From assembly GCA_038380795.1 (NCBI GenBank), contig CM076269.1:62001-126000 (forward strand): DNA of 64,000 nucleotides, in the 5' to 3' direction. The notes beneath the pieces are model-generated. The model worked only from the letters and a program-made list of their open reading frames with translations, made no database searches and was not told the DNA's origin. The DNA is from Pyrocephalus nanus (lineage: Eukaryota > Chordata > Aves > Passeriformes > Tyrannidae). Below are positions 40,801-52,800 of this stretch, one piece after another (position 1 is the first letter of the stretch; the number at the start of each line of letters is the position of its first letter). Both the position numbers and the translations under genes were made by a program.

Positions 40801-43800
40801 TGGGCATCACCCAGACAGAAAGCAACTTTGCAGAAAAGGGCCAAGAAGGCCAGCACAAGCTGGTAAAGTAAATCAGCAGTGTGCTCTTGTGGTGATGAAG
40901 GCCAACTGCATCACTGGCTGCAGAAGAAAGAGTAAAGCTAGAATGACAATGATTTGCTTCCTCTATTTAGCATATCTGAGGCTGCATCTGAAGTACAATG
41001 TCCAGTTTTGTGTCCACAGTACAAGAAAGACGTTCACACTTGACGTGAGGAAAGATTAGAGAGCGAGGGTTGTTTAGCCTGGTTGTCCTTCATCCACTCT
41101 GTCTTCTGACTCCCCACATTTCTGAAATTTTAATGTTATACTAATTATCAGACTTTCAATTTGGGTCAGGTCTTCATTTTTTTAGTATATTTTTATTTCC
41201 ATTTTAAATACATTGCATCAGCACCTTTATCTACCTAACGATATTTCTGTATATTTTCAGTATTTTTCAGACTCATGAAAGATCTCATGTACCCCAAAGT
41301 CTGCCTTGTTTTCCAACGTTATTTGTTGTACTGGCAAAAATATTGCCTCGTACTAAAAACTGTCATTTGCTTATGTTCAAACCCCTTCTTTCACTATTAC
41401 CATGTTTAAATTTTGTTCTTGCATTTGCAGTTGATGGAAAGATAACTCCCCCTTTAACTGGAGATTTTAGACCCTCACAGTTGCTTGAATCCACTGTGCA
41501 GATTCAGTCTGACATAAACCCAAGGTACGGAGGTTTCCCTTTTACAGGAGACTTTGCATATGAAGGAGACTTTAGGAGAAGGCAGAGTCACATGTATATA
41601 AAAAGAGCACCTTTCTTGCATCTGACAGCTTCACTCTGTTTCAGCTTATATGTACAGACAGTTGCAACAATGGGTGTCAACACAGAATACTTCCAACATG
41701 CTGTTGAAATTCAAGGCAAGGTCCTGACAAGAGTGCCAATGAAGTTTGACACCAAGATAGACATGAAACTGAAAAATATTAAGATTGAAACAAATCCATG
41801 CCATGAGGAAACTGAGATAGTGATTGGAAGGTATGGTAGCATTACTTCAGAATACTTCGTATTGCTGAAACCTGACAAAGTTCACCATTCACTGACCTCC
41901 TCCAGAGGTTTCTAGATAGGCAGAGTAACTCTTCACCATGTAGCGGAACCTTTGGTATGAAGTGCAAGGAAGAAAAATGGGGGAGCTAAAAATCAAAAGA
42001 TACCTAAATTATTTAGCAGTGAAATTTTTACTTTAATTTGTTTATTATTTTGTGTTCTTACTATTTTTTTGTTACTTTATTGTCTTTAAGGATTTTAATT
42101 TTTACATTTGAATTTTTTTTTAACTTCCAAAAAAATAAAATTTAAATTTATCCAGATTTTGAAAGCTTCATGTGATATAAGGAAATTATATTTATCATGA
42201 ACTCTTACTTGTTTTCAATAATATTTATATTTATTCATTCATATATAATCCCTGTGTTCAAATGACAGATCTCTGTACTGTCTCATAATACTGACAGGGA
42301 CATATTTTATTTAACCCAAAGACAAGGGGTCAAAATAATTCACCTTTTTTTGCACGTATCTCAACAGACATAAGGCTTTTGCTGTATCAAGAAATATAGG
42401 AGAACTAGGTGTTGAAAAGAGAACTTCAATTCTCCCAGGGGATGCTTCATCAAATATTGTGGAAGAACCTTTCAAACCATCAGAGAGTGCTTCCAGTGAA
42501 GGTTTCACAAAGGTAACCTATTGCTTTTTGCTTATATAGTAATGTTTACCCTCTCTGTAATGCGTATCTGTAGATTTATTCTCACCCATGACATACTCTT
42601 GGTGGTATTCACACACTCATCTCTAATGCAGCAAGAAGCTGACAGCAAGGCAAGGAAACATGCCGACAGCTCTCAAGAGGATCTTCACCATGTCACAGGA
42701 AGAAAAACCCATACACGAGACATTTGTGTCAAAATGCATCATCTTGGTTGTCAGCTCTGCTTTTCCAGAAGGTCACGAGATGCCAGTTTCCTGAAAAATA
42801 CGTATTTGCACAGGTTGATTGGAGAACACGAAGCTAAAATAGTCTTGATCCCAGGTAAAATGCTGAGTATGAGCCTTGTCATCTCAGGTTTTTCAGTGCT
42901 ATTTGAAGCAGTGTAACCTTCTAATGTGTGAAATTGGTGTGTAGTTGAAACAGATGCTGATATTGACAAAATTCAGCTGGAGATTCAGGCAGGATCCAGA
43001 GCAGCTTCCAAAATAATTCAAGAGGTAAACTCGGAGTCTAAGGAAGAGGATGAACCATCTCTATATAAGGACATTCGAGCTAAACTGAAGAAGATTCTAG
43101 GCATTGAAAATGTGTTCAAGGTAAGTGATTTTGAAAATGAGAGTGGGAAATATTTTCCCCTAAATGAAGGCAAGAATTTGAAGTTCAGTGTGGAAAGATG
43201 GCATGGGAAAGAAAGGATGGGCCTAATTTGAAAGGTGCCGGTGCTAGGCCTATCAGTCAGTGCTACATCTGGGGGGGTTGATCCCTTGGGGCGCATCCAG
43301 CTAAGTCTTCTGTGCTGGGCTAGATTTCAAACTTGGCGGAGTTGATCTAAGGGAGTTCTGCAGGCTCTTCTAGTGAGTGAGAGAGGGAGGTGGTTGTTCC
43401 TTGAAAGGCTGATATGAGAAGCTTGTCTGACGTCCTCAAAAGTTTTACTTTGTAATTACAGAATGAGCTGTATCCTCTCTCTTGCACTTTTTGAACTATT
43501 TTTGCAGGTTGCAAATAAAACACGACATCAGAAGAAGCAACCCTCAAAGAAAGAAAACACTGTGCTAACAGACCTTGGGACAGACCCTGATGCAAAACGT
43601 CCCTTCAGCTCATCTTCTGCCTCCTCAGCTGCCTCCTCTTCCTCATCATCTGCTGTTTCTCCTGATCACAAAAAGGCTGTGGATGAAGATGAGAATGATC
43701 AAGAAAAGCAAGCAAGAAACAAAGATACAAGCAGCAGCAGCAGCAGTAGGAGCAGCAGCAGCAGCAGTAGGAGCAGCAGCAGCAGCAGTAGGAGCAGCAG

Positions 43801-46800
43801 CAGCAGCAGTAGGAGCAGCAGCAGCAGCAGTAGGAGCAGCAGCAGCAGCAGTAGGAGCAGCAGCAGCAGCAGTAGGAGCAGCAGCAGCAGCAGTAGGAGC
43901 AGCAGCAGCAGCAGTAGGAGCAGCAGCAGCAGCAGTAGGAGCAGCAGGAGCAGCAGCAGCAGCAGTAGGAGCAGTAGCAGCAGCAGTAGGAGCAGTAGCA
44001 GCAGCAGTAGGAGCAGCAGCAGCAGTAGTAGCAGTCATCATAGCCATGGACATCACTCCAGGCATCTGAATTGCAGCAGCAGTAGCAGCAGCAAGTCATT
44101 GAGCTGCTACAGCCATGGGCATCATTCAGAACATCGGGATGGCAGCAGCAGCAGCAGCACATATTCAAAAATATGGGTAACTTTGTCAGTAAATTGATGC
44201 TGCTAATGTTTCTGAATTACATTCCTGATGGTGACTGGTTTTGCATGACAAATCAGGAAACTATGAGTTGACCAAGTAAATTTTAGCAATATAAAATTGC
44301 AAAATTTATTCTGCAGACACATCTGCAATCATTGGCTCAGATGACTACTTCAAAGCATCTCAAAAGTTTCCACAAGTTTGTTGAAACTTTTGTTATAGGC
44401 AGGGAACCATTTTTTTTGACAGTTTACTGTCCATATATTCATCTTGCATTATGTGCTTGTGACTAAACATATGTATGAATGATTATTAGATTATTTAATT
44501 TCCAGTGCTCAAATTTCAGTATAATGGCAGCATTTCTTTTCATCTGAGATTTTTAATCTTCTTGTTTTTATCATTTTCAAAGGAAGTTCATGAGATTTAT
44601 CACTACCGCTTTAAATCAGCACATAGACAAGAGGTGAGTTTTTCTTTCCTCAGTAAAAGAATTATGGAAACTGTCACGAGTCAAATGGAGAACTTTAAAG
44701 GCAATTTTTTATCTTTTTTGAGGAAAATTACAGTACTGATAACATTAGAGCCATAGTGGTTCTTCTGATATGCATAAAGACAGAGAGCTACGTTCCTCCT
44801 TGTGTTGTGCACATGACACCATTTGTGGCTCTGCAAAGGAGAGGAAAAGCCTCTACCAAAGCAATATGAGGGACTGGAGCTGCACACTTTGGAGGAACAA
44901 AGATCCTACCATCAAAAGATTGGGTCATTTGACTGTCTTTGATCATTTGGTTTCATGGGTTGGAATCACTGCTGATATACACCAGGATGATGATGTGAAC
45001 AAACACAGGAGGATACCTTATTTTATTTTGGTTTAGCAGATTCTTACTGGAGCATGAGCCAGCCAGGAACAGTGTACTTGATATTAGTGCTCCTTAAAAA
45101 GCAAAACTTCAACTGTATGTGTCCATTCAGATGATCCTTCCCATTGAGTTGTCAGGTCCATTCAGTGTGTCCTTTAGTTGATAAGACCCTTGCAGAAGTT
45201 CTGGTCTTTCACATTGAATTGAGAGGCTGGTTTCTTTCGACTTGCTTTGGTCCGTTGTTTTTTCATACAGGGAATTCTCATCTAAAGACGCTCCTTATTT
45301 GTTTCTTCTGAGGGGTCAGATATGTTTGGGCAAACAAGATTTTTCAGAGCTAGATCACATGTACTAAGCAGGACAAAACCTCTACTGCAAGTCATCGAGC
45401 TGCTCAGTGTTGGAACACAAGTTTACCAACACCAAGTGCCATGACACTTCAACACTGCCTAGTGCATTTCTTCAAGCATGCTTTTGAGTTAAACAGGTTG
45501 TGTTTTTTCTTGCAGTTCCCAAAAACAGAACTCCCAGCTGACCAACTTAACAGCTTGTACTCTTCTACCAGATCCAGTCATGCCTCATCTAGAGCTGCTT
45601 CCCAGGTTTGTTGCATCATTTTTAGGAGTTTTTGATAGCTTGGAAGAATAGCATGTGGCCATGCACTTGCAGTAATACTACATCTAAGTTAATGGGAAGG
45701 GAGAAATGTCAACCTCTCAAGTCTCAGGTATCAGTCAAGAGTGAGACGCACACCATAATTCCCACACACACGTTCCTCTGCAGTGAGGAGCCTTCTTACT
45801 TGCACTGCAACCCTTCCTTCATGGGAATCCCACTCAACAGATGCCTGCAGAGACTCATCTTGCGAGTTCTGCAACCAGGAGGGAGGTTGAGGTGCTGCAA
45901 TGCCAGTGTGAGGACATTGGTGGTGGCAGCTGAGGCTCAGAGTAGCCTCATCAAAAGGTGTGCTCCAGAGGGGACATCTGCACTCCTCACCACCCCCCAG
46001 TCAGATGTGTGCAGGTTTGCTAATAATGGAGTGAAGGTATCAAAGGTCATAGCACACTTAAGGTCCTGCTCCAAGGGAGGAGGTTCTTCATGTTGAAGAC
46101 AATGTCCTGGATTATATTCTGCGGTGGGTTGCTGTGCAAACACAAAACCTGTCCACCCCACAGAATTCACAGCCAAAGTGTGAGGTGAAAGCCAGCAGAC
46201 CACCCAGACAGATAAACAGGAGGAGCATAGCTGGGGGATGTTACTACTGTGACAATGAGTGATGCATAAAACTGACAGCTGATGCTGTTCAAATTGAACC
46301 ACCTTCTTTTATTCACAGGCTGGGTATTAACAATGAAGCCCAAATCATATAGTCATTACTGTATTTTAATCCCATGAGTATTTCTGCAGTATCAGCTGTA
46401 GCTGAGGAAATGGCACAAATTTTGGATCATATAAACACAATGGTAAAGTCCATCTGTGCATGCAGAGGCACGTGCACATTAAAGACATATGCCTGAGATT
46501 TTGTAGGCATGTAGATATGTGTGGTACATATGATGGTATATATTTGTGGTTCAGTTATTTATTTTTCATTTCTCCATCTCAATCAATCTTGCATCTCAAG
46601 TGTTCCACATGGTAACTCTTTTATAGTTACATTCTTTGCATACTTTCTCCCCCTTCTTCTTAGGCTAAGTTTTTGGGAGATGTTAAAACACCGGTATTAG
46701 CTGTTTTTCTTCATGGCATCCATAATGATAAGAAGATAAGAGGCCTCCAGCTCGTGATATATGCTGTTATTGACTCAATCAGGCCCCGGATGCAGGTATT

Positions 46801-49800
46801 TGTGTCAAACCTCACAGATTCAAGCAAGTGGAAGCTCTGTGCTGATGCTTCAGTCCTCAATGCTCACAAGGCAGTGGTAAGACTCAAAAATAGTTATATA
46901 CAGCTGTATGTATCACAGGAAAACCATGGTCCATGCATTAAAAAATGGATCATTTATCTGTCCATTATAGGCTTACTTGAAATGGGGACAGAATTGCCAG
47001 GACTACAAGATTTCGACTGAGCTGGTAACTGGGCGGTTTGCTGCTCACCCTGCTGTACAAGTGAAACTTGAGTGGCCTAAAGTTCCTTCCAGCATCAGAT
47101 CCATAGCAGAATGGTGAGGCTTTAATCCTTAGTGACACTCATTCACAATATTGGTCAACTGGGAAAAATCAGCATTCACACATGAGGTTCTAGTGGCTTA
47201 AACACTGGCTAATGTTTTATTCTCAGGTCTGTCCAAGTACTGCCTTTGGGCATAAAAGCTGCATGAGATTACATCCTATTTTAATGTACAGGAACTCTTT
47301 ATACTGGAGGTAATTGCTGAAAACTGAGGAACAGATCCTTCCTTTCACTGAACAGTAAAACAGACAGTGGGTGTGAGGACCTAATGAGTGATCCTGAAGA
47401 CTAATATGCTACTTACACAGAGGCGTGAGACAACCTGGTTGGGATGTGTGCAGCTTTTTGCTTTTCCATTTCACCAAATCTTTCTGATTTTAATTTTTGA
47501 AGGTTTTACAAGTTCATCCCTGGGGCTGCATTTATGCTGGGGTTCTCTGAAAAAACAGACAAGAATCCTTCTCGACAAGCCAGGGTGATTGTGGCTCTAA
47601 CTTCTCCAAGGACATGTGATGTTGTTATCAAGCTTCCTGACGTAATTATGAAATATTTTTATCACTCTCCTATTTATTCCTAGTAGAAAAGTGTGACTGT
47701 TGCACTTTAATTACAGTGGGTCAATTCTGAGAAAGAAAAATTAAGTAAGCATCACTTCAGGTGCAAATGATGAAAACAACTTTCATTTATTTTCAGCCTT
47801 TTGATATTACATAGAAGGATATTCATATGGTGTTTCTGTTCATGGAGAGAGACATGGGTACTCATAATTACATGGGTTTCCATCTGTAGTAGCCCATAAG
47901 TGTTCACCTCATTACCTTTGAAAGGGAGTAATTCATTCTCTCCCAAATAATACCTGAATGATTTCTCTCACACCATGAGAGAAAACTAGGTAAAAGCAAA
48001 AACCTCATGGGCAATGAGACAGATGAGTGGTGTTCACATAAAATCTTTGCAACCAAAGTAGAAGAAATAGAAATCAAATTCCAAATAAGAGAAAAGTCTT
48101 AGCTGTTTGTTGGCACAGGTGTATTTTGAATGTGCTTTCGTATTCCTTTTCAGATTATCCTCTACGAAAAAGCCATGAGGCTTCCCCTGTCACTTCCTGT
48201 AGGTCCGAGGATACCAGCCTCAGAGCTGCAGCCTCCCATCTGGAATGTCTTTGCTGAAGCTCCCTCTGCAGTGCTCCAGAATTTGAAAGGTTAGGCTCAG
48301 AAGCATGACAACCTCAGTGTCACAATTACCTTGAGCATCTTCTGAATTGTTGTTGGCATTATTTATCTCCAGTTAATTAGAAAATGTTCTGTAAGAAAGT
48401 GAGGATGGTTCAACTGGGAGAAAATATTGCACATATAGTACAAAAATCATCAGCATTTCAGGGATCAAGATACCAATTATTTGAATTGATAACATTTAAA
48501 GTTTATAGCAATTATTTTTTGTTAGATAGAGGAGTATATTTTCCATGCCTTTTTAAGAATTTATGCATGCTTGGTGTCCAAAAGTCCCTGTAAACCATAC
48601 AAAAATATCACATAGTGAAAAAAATATAAAACCAAAATAATCTGGCGCTAAAAATAAAACATGACTTAATGGCTTTCTCTTATGGAAAAGTAAATACTCA
48701 CTGGCATTTTTTTAACCAGCTCAATGCTCAATTTCCTACAACAAGATCACAACCTTTAATGAAGTGCAGTTTAACTACACTATGCCAGCAAACTGCTACC
48801 ACATCTTGGCTCAGGATTGCAGCTCTGACCTTAAGTTCCTGGTGATGATGAGGACTGCTGAAGAAGCTGTGAATCTGAAAGCAATCAATATCAAGCTTGG
48901 CATTCAGTAAGTAACTCCTGCGAGATGCTGGGAGCATGAGGAACCATTGCCCACATTTAACATGAGAGGACCTTCTATCTGAGCTTCACTGCAATCGTTA
49001 GCAGCCCATGGGATTTCAGCGTTCCCCTTATTTGCTTTCCACGTGTGTTGAATGCGATGCTGATGCTGTTGTCCTGCATCATAGGTGACAAAAATACCCC
49101 GATGTAATTCAAGTGGCTAAAATAAGCTTATGCTGTGACCAGTAATATTTAGTGAGCAGAAAAATGCCTGTGCCACTGTATGTGTGTGAATGGGGCACAA
49201 ACAAGGTATCAACACTCTTCTCCTTAACAGTGAAATTGATATGCGTCCTGCAAATGGAGAGGTGAAGCTGCTGGTAGATGGAATTGAAAGCCCCACGACA
49301 AATGTTTCATACACATCTGCTGGTAAGTGATGCAGCATATCTTGTTTAATTTTCACATATGTTTAAGGAGAAAGAAAGAAAGAGAGTCAATGAAACAGAT
49401 TTTATAATTTTGTATTTAATAAGCGTGTCCTTGGTTTTAAGGTTAATATTTGGGAACACATATTTTACTCACTTGCATAGGAACTTTTAGAAAGATTGAT
49501 TAGCATGTGAAGCTCTTGAAGTGGCTAAAGTAAGCAAGGTATAACTAACATGAGAATCTCTGCTTTTTGTAAACCACTGCAGCTCCTACTGGAGTTCCAA
49601 ATTTGAGAAGTTTTTGGTTATGCTGTAAATCTTGCTTGGTGAAAACTTTTTGAAATAGAGCTTTTCTAAAATTTGGCACATGTGACTTGTATACCAGTGG
49701 TTTTTCCCAGTTTGATTTGTAGGTATAAATTTGGCTTGCATTCTGAAATTTGCTATCAATAGATATGAAGAGCTGGTAAAACCACCTGCTTCATTCTCTG

Positions 49801-52800
49801 AGCAGGAATAGTTTTTCTGTGAAAGGTACAGGAAGACCTTGTTGCATCCTGTGCTGTGCAGTCAGGGGCTATATACAGTGTGGGTATTCCCTGCCTATAG
49901 AGCTGTAGTACATGAATCAGGCTAAATCTTGGTGAAATTGGGTTAACATGTGCCAGTGCTGAGCTCTGTCCTATTTGTTATGTACTTAGGAAATGATAAT
50001 TGTGCTAGAAATGGCTCCATTGACAGTCTTGATGTTCTTTGTATTTCCATACTCCAATATAGTGTGCTCTTGGCCTTATCTGCACAACTACACAGATGCT
50101 ATTGACAGCTCTGAAATAATTTCTAGATATGAATATGTTAATAACCCAAAGAAAAATTAACAAATCGTGGATCATTAAAATTTTCTTCCAATCCTTTACA
50201 AACACCTATTTTCTGTATACAAACATTTCTAGGATGCTTTGTTGTGTGTTTTGTTTCTTGAACAGAACAACTGAGAAATTTTGAAGAAAAAAACATTTTA
50301 GAAACATGACATGACAGTTGCTTTTTTTCTTTCTTAAAGAGGCTCAGTTTGGTCTGGTTTTGATTTTGTTTTGCTTTGTTGTTTTTTTTCTTTTTTTTCT
50401 TCTAGGTGCTTCTCTGTGGATCCACAGTGAAAATCAAGCGCTTGTACTTCTTGCCCCAGCCTATGGCATTGATAAGTTGTACTTTGATGGATACACATTC
50501 AGGGTATCACTCTTCCTCTTCATAATCTTGGGTGTTGAGAAATTTCCATAGGATTCCCTTAAATCTCATGAGCACACAAGTGCAAGAGTGTACAGTGGCA
50601 AAGGCAACTGTGTGCAGGGCCCAAAAAACCCCAAGAGGAAGATAATGCTACAGGATTGCACAGTCCTGGTCTTTATTCCTCAGCGTAAGAAATGAGAATC
50701 CTTCATAAACAAAAATACCTTGTTCTTGCAGTACAGGGTGCTTTGGGAGGCAGGTCTGCGAGCATACATGTGCTGAGTCATCAGTGCCTTTGCAAGAAAA
50801 ATGAGTTTTAATCTCTTCTCCACTCTTCTTACAACTGTGTAATTCTTCAAAGCAGCAAAAGTGCACCCATTCTTTTTAAATAAATGAATACTTTAAAGTC
50901 TGCACTAAAAATAATATGAAACAGGAATGTAAGAGATTAGTAAACTCTGTGTCTATCTCCTATACTATCAAAACATCCACCAGACAAAAGCTTTAGCATA
51001 TTAACAGTCTAGAGCATTGATAACATACTAGATTGGCACAGTGGGTTTTAAAGACTGTAGCAATTACAGATGCTCCACCCCCACAGGAGTTTGGAATATG
51101 ACTGTCAGACCCTTTTGAATTCTTACCAAGGAGATTTTAAATGTTTTTGCATTAACTTATACTGGAAGGGACCTACATAGCAAAAATCTGCTCTGTATGT
51201 ATTACTTTTTTTTAACTTGAAGTGCTTTTGACTTTTTTTCCCACAAAGATTCAAGTTGCTTTATGGATGGCAGGGAAAATGTGTGGAATATGTGGAAAAT
51301 ATGATGCTGAATGTGAAGAGGAATATCGGATGCCCAATGGATACGTAGCTAAAAATGCAGTGAGCTTTGGACACTCTTGGATTTTGGAAGAAAAGCCTTG
51401 TAGAGGAGGTATGCAAGTTCTAATAAATTTAACATAATACTACTGCAGTAGTTTAGAAAATGCAAAATCTGTTCAGAAACTTTAAAATCTATATACATTT
51501 TGGAAATAAAAAGCATACTACAAAAAATTTATAAAGTTATATATTAAGTGTTAAAATTACTTGCCAGTTGAGAAAGAAATAGGAAATAATAGGCTAAACA
51601 AGCCAAAATATGCAAGTTAGTTGAAACTAAATAACCAACTGGAAACAAAATCTTTGTTTCAGTTTTGAAGTTTTTTAGAAGATGATTAGGAAAAACAAAA
51701 AGGGAGGGGGGGGGATAAATTCACAGAGAATGCTTTAATTTAAGCACAACAACATTTTCCAGACATCAGTTTTCTGCAATTGACCCATCAAAAAATAGAT
51801 TGGGGATTAGTAGTTGTTACCATGGCTGACCACATGATTTACGAACCAGTGCAACCTGTCAAGTAAAGCATTCAAGTACATGAGCAGTTCCACGGACTTT
51901 TGAAACGAAAAAGCTGTATTTTAAGTGTTTCAGTAGATTAGGATCTTATGGTGTGCTGATGCTCTCGGCTGAGGTTATGATGCAATGTCATACCATAGTG
52001 CTCAAGGAGAACAGGAACATTGCATTTGTAGAGACTTGTCCTGGTGGAATGGACTTCCTCAGTTCCTGGAAATGGCTTGTATGTATTTATCCGTGCATTA
52101 ACTGTTATTCTTTTATGTCTTTGTCATGAAAACTGGGCATCAAACTTGCTTTACATGGATATGGAGTCCACACGCATGTACACAATAACATTCCTGTGGT
52201 TGCTAATGACCACATACTCTGTTTCCATTTAATATACAGCAGAAAGTGCTAAAATTTTAGAGCATAAAACTTATAGTTAGAGTAAACTGTGGTCTGTTTA
52301 GCTTCTCACTTGTAACTGTTTATCCTGGGAATCCAAGATGAGGTCAGTATTACTGTCTGGTAGCAATGACTTTTGCACTCTCTCTCTCCAGCAATTCTGT
52401 GTCTGAATCACAGTGGTAATAACGTAATTCTTTAGTGATAAATTTTATTTGGTCAGAAATCTCCCCTTTAGTTCTGCTGCTGAATATTCAACATTTTAAA
52501 CCGTGGTTTGATGGCTATTCAGTAAGCCAGTTCACTTTGAAAAATATTTATTAGAAAGCGCATCAGACTATGTTTCTGTATCCTGATCTAGAAACAGATC
52601 TGTTGCATTTGAAATTAACTTTCCATGACTCCATAACTAGTTAGCCAATTTGAAAGGTTTATCAGTCGGTAAAGCTGCTTCATTTATGATCAAAGTACAG
52701 TTTTCACAGAGGGAAGTTGTTTGCAAATTGTCAGTGTTAGCGGATGGGTCCTTCTGGGGAGATCTGGAGCTTCTGAGTGTAAGCACATAAACTATCAACT

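Noticed and set aside
40350..40858. Minus-strand frames of 105-168 codons
   Set aside because: Antisense to VTG2 exon 17 and the CR1 fragment; no independent support.
43730..44011. CRISPR-like regular array
   Set aside because: Units are contiguous with no spacers, are coding, and lie in a vertebrate gene.
43605..44168. Long minus-strand and second-frame open frames over the phosvitin exon (Cys-rich and Ala/Val/Gly-rich)
   Set aside because: They exist only because the 21-base repeat lacks stops in these registers; the exon is fully explained by VTG2.
45632..46096. 154-codon frame in VTG2 intron 25
   Set aside because: No recognised family; it begins just after a splice donor in an intron and overlaps an antisense frame. 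It may be an unrecognised decayed repeat.
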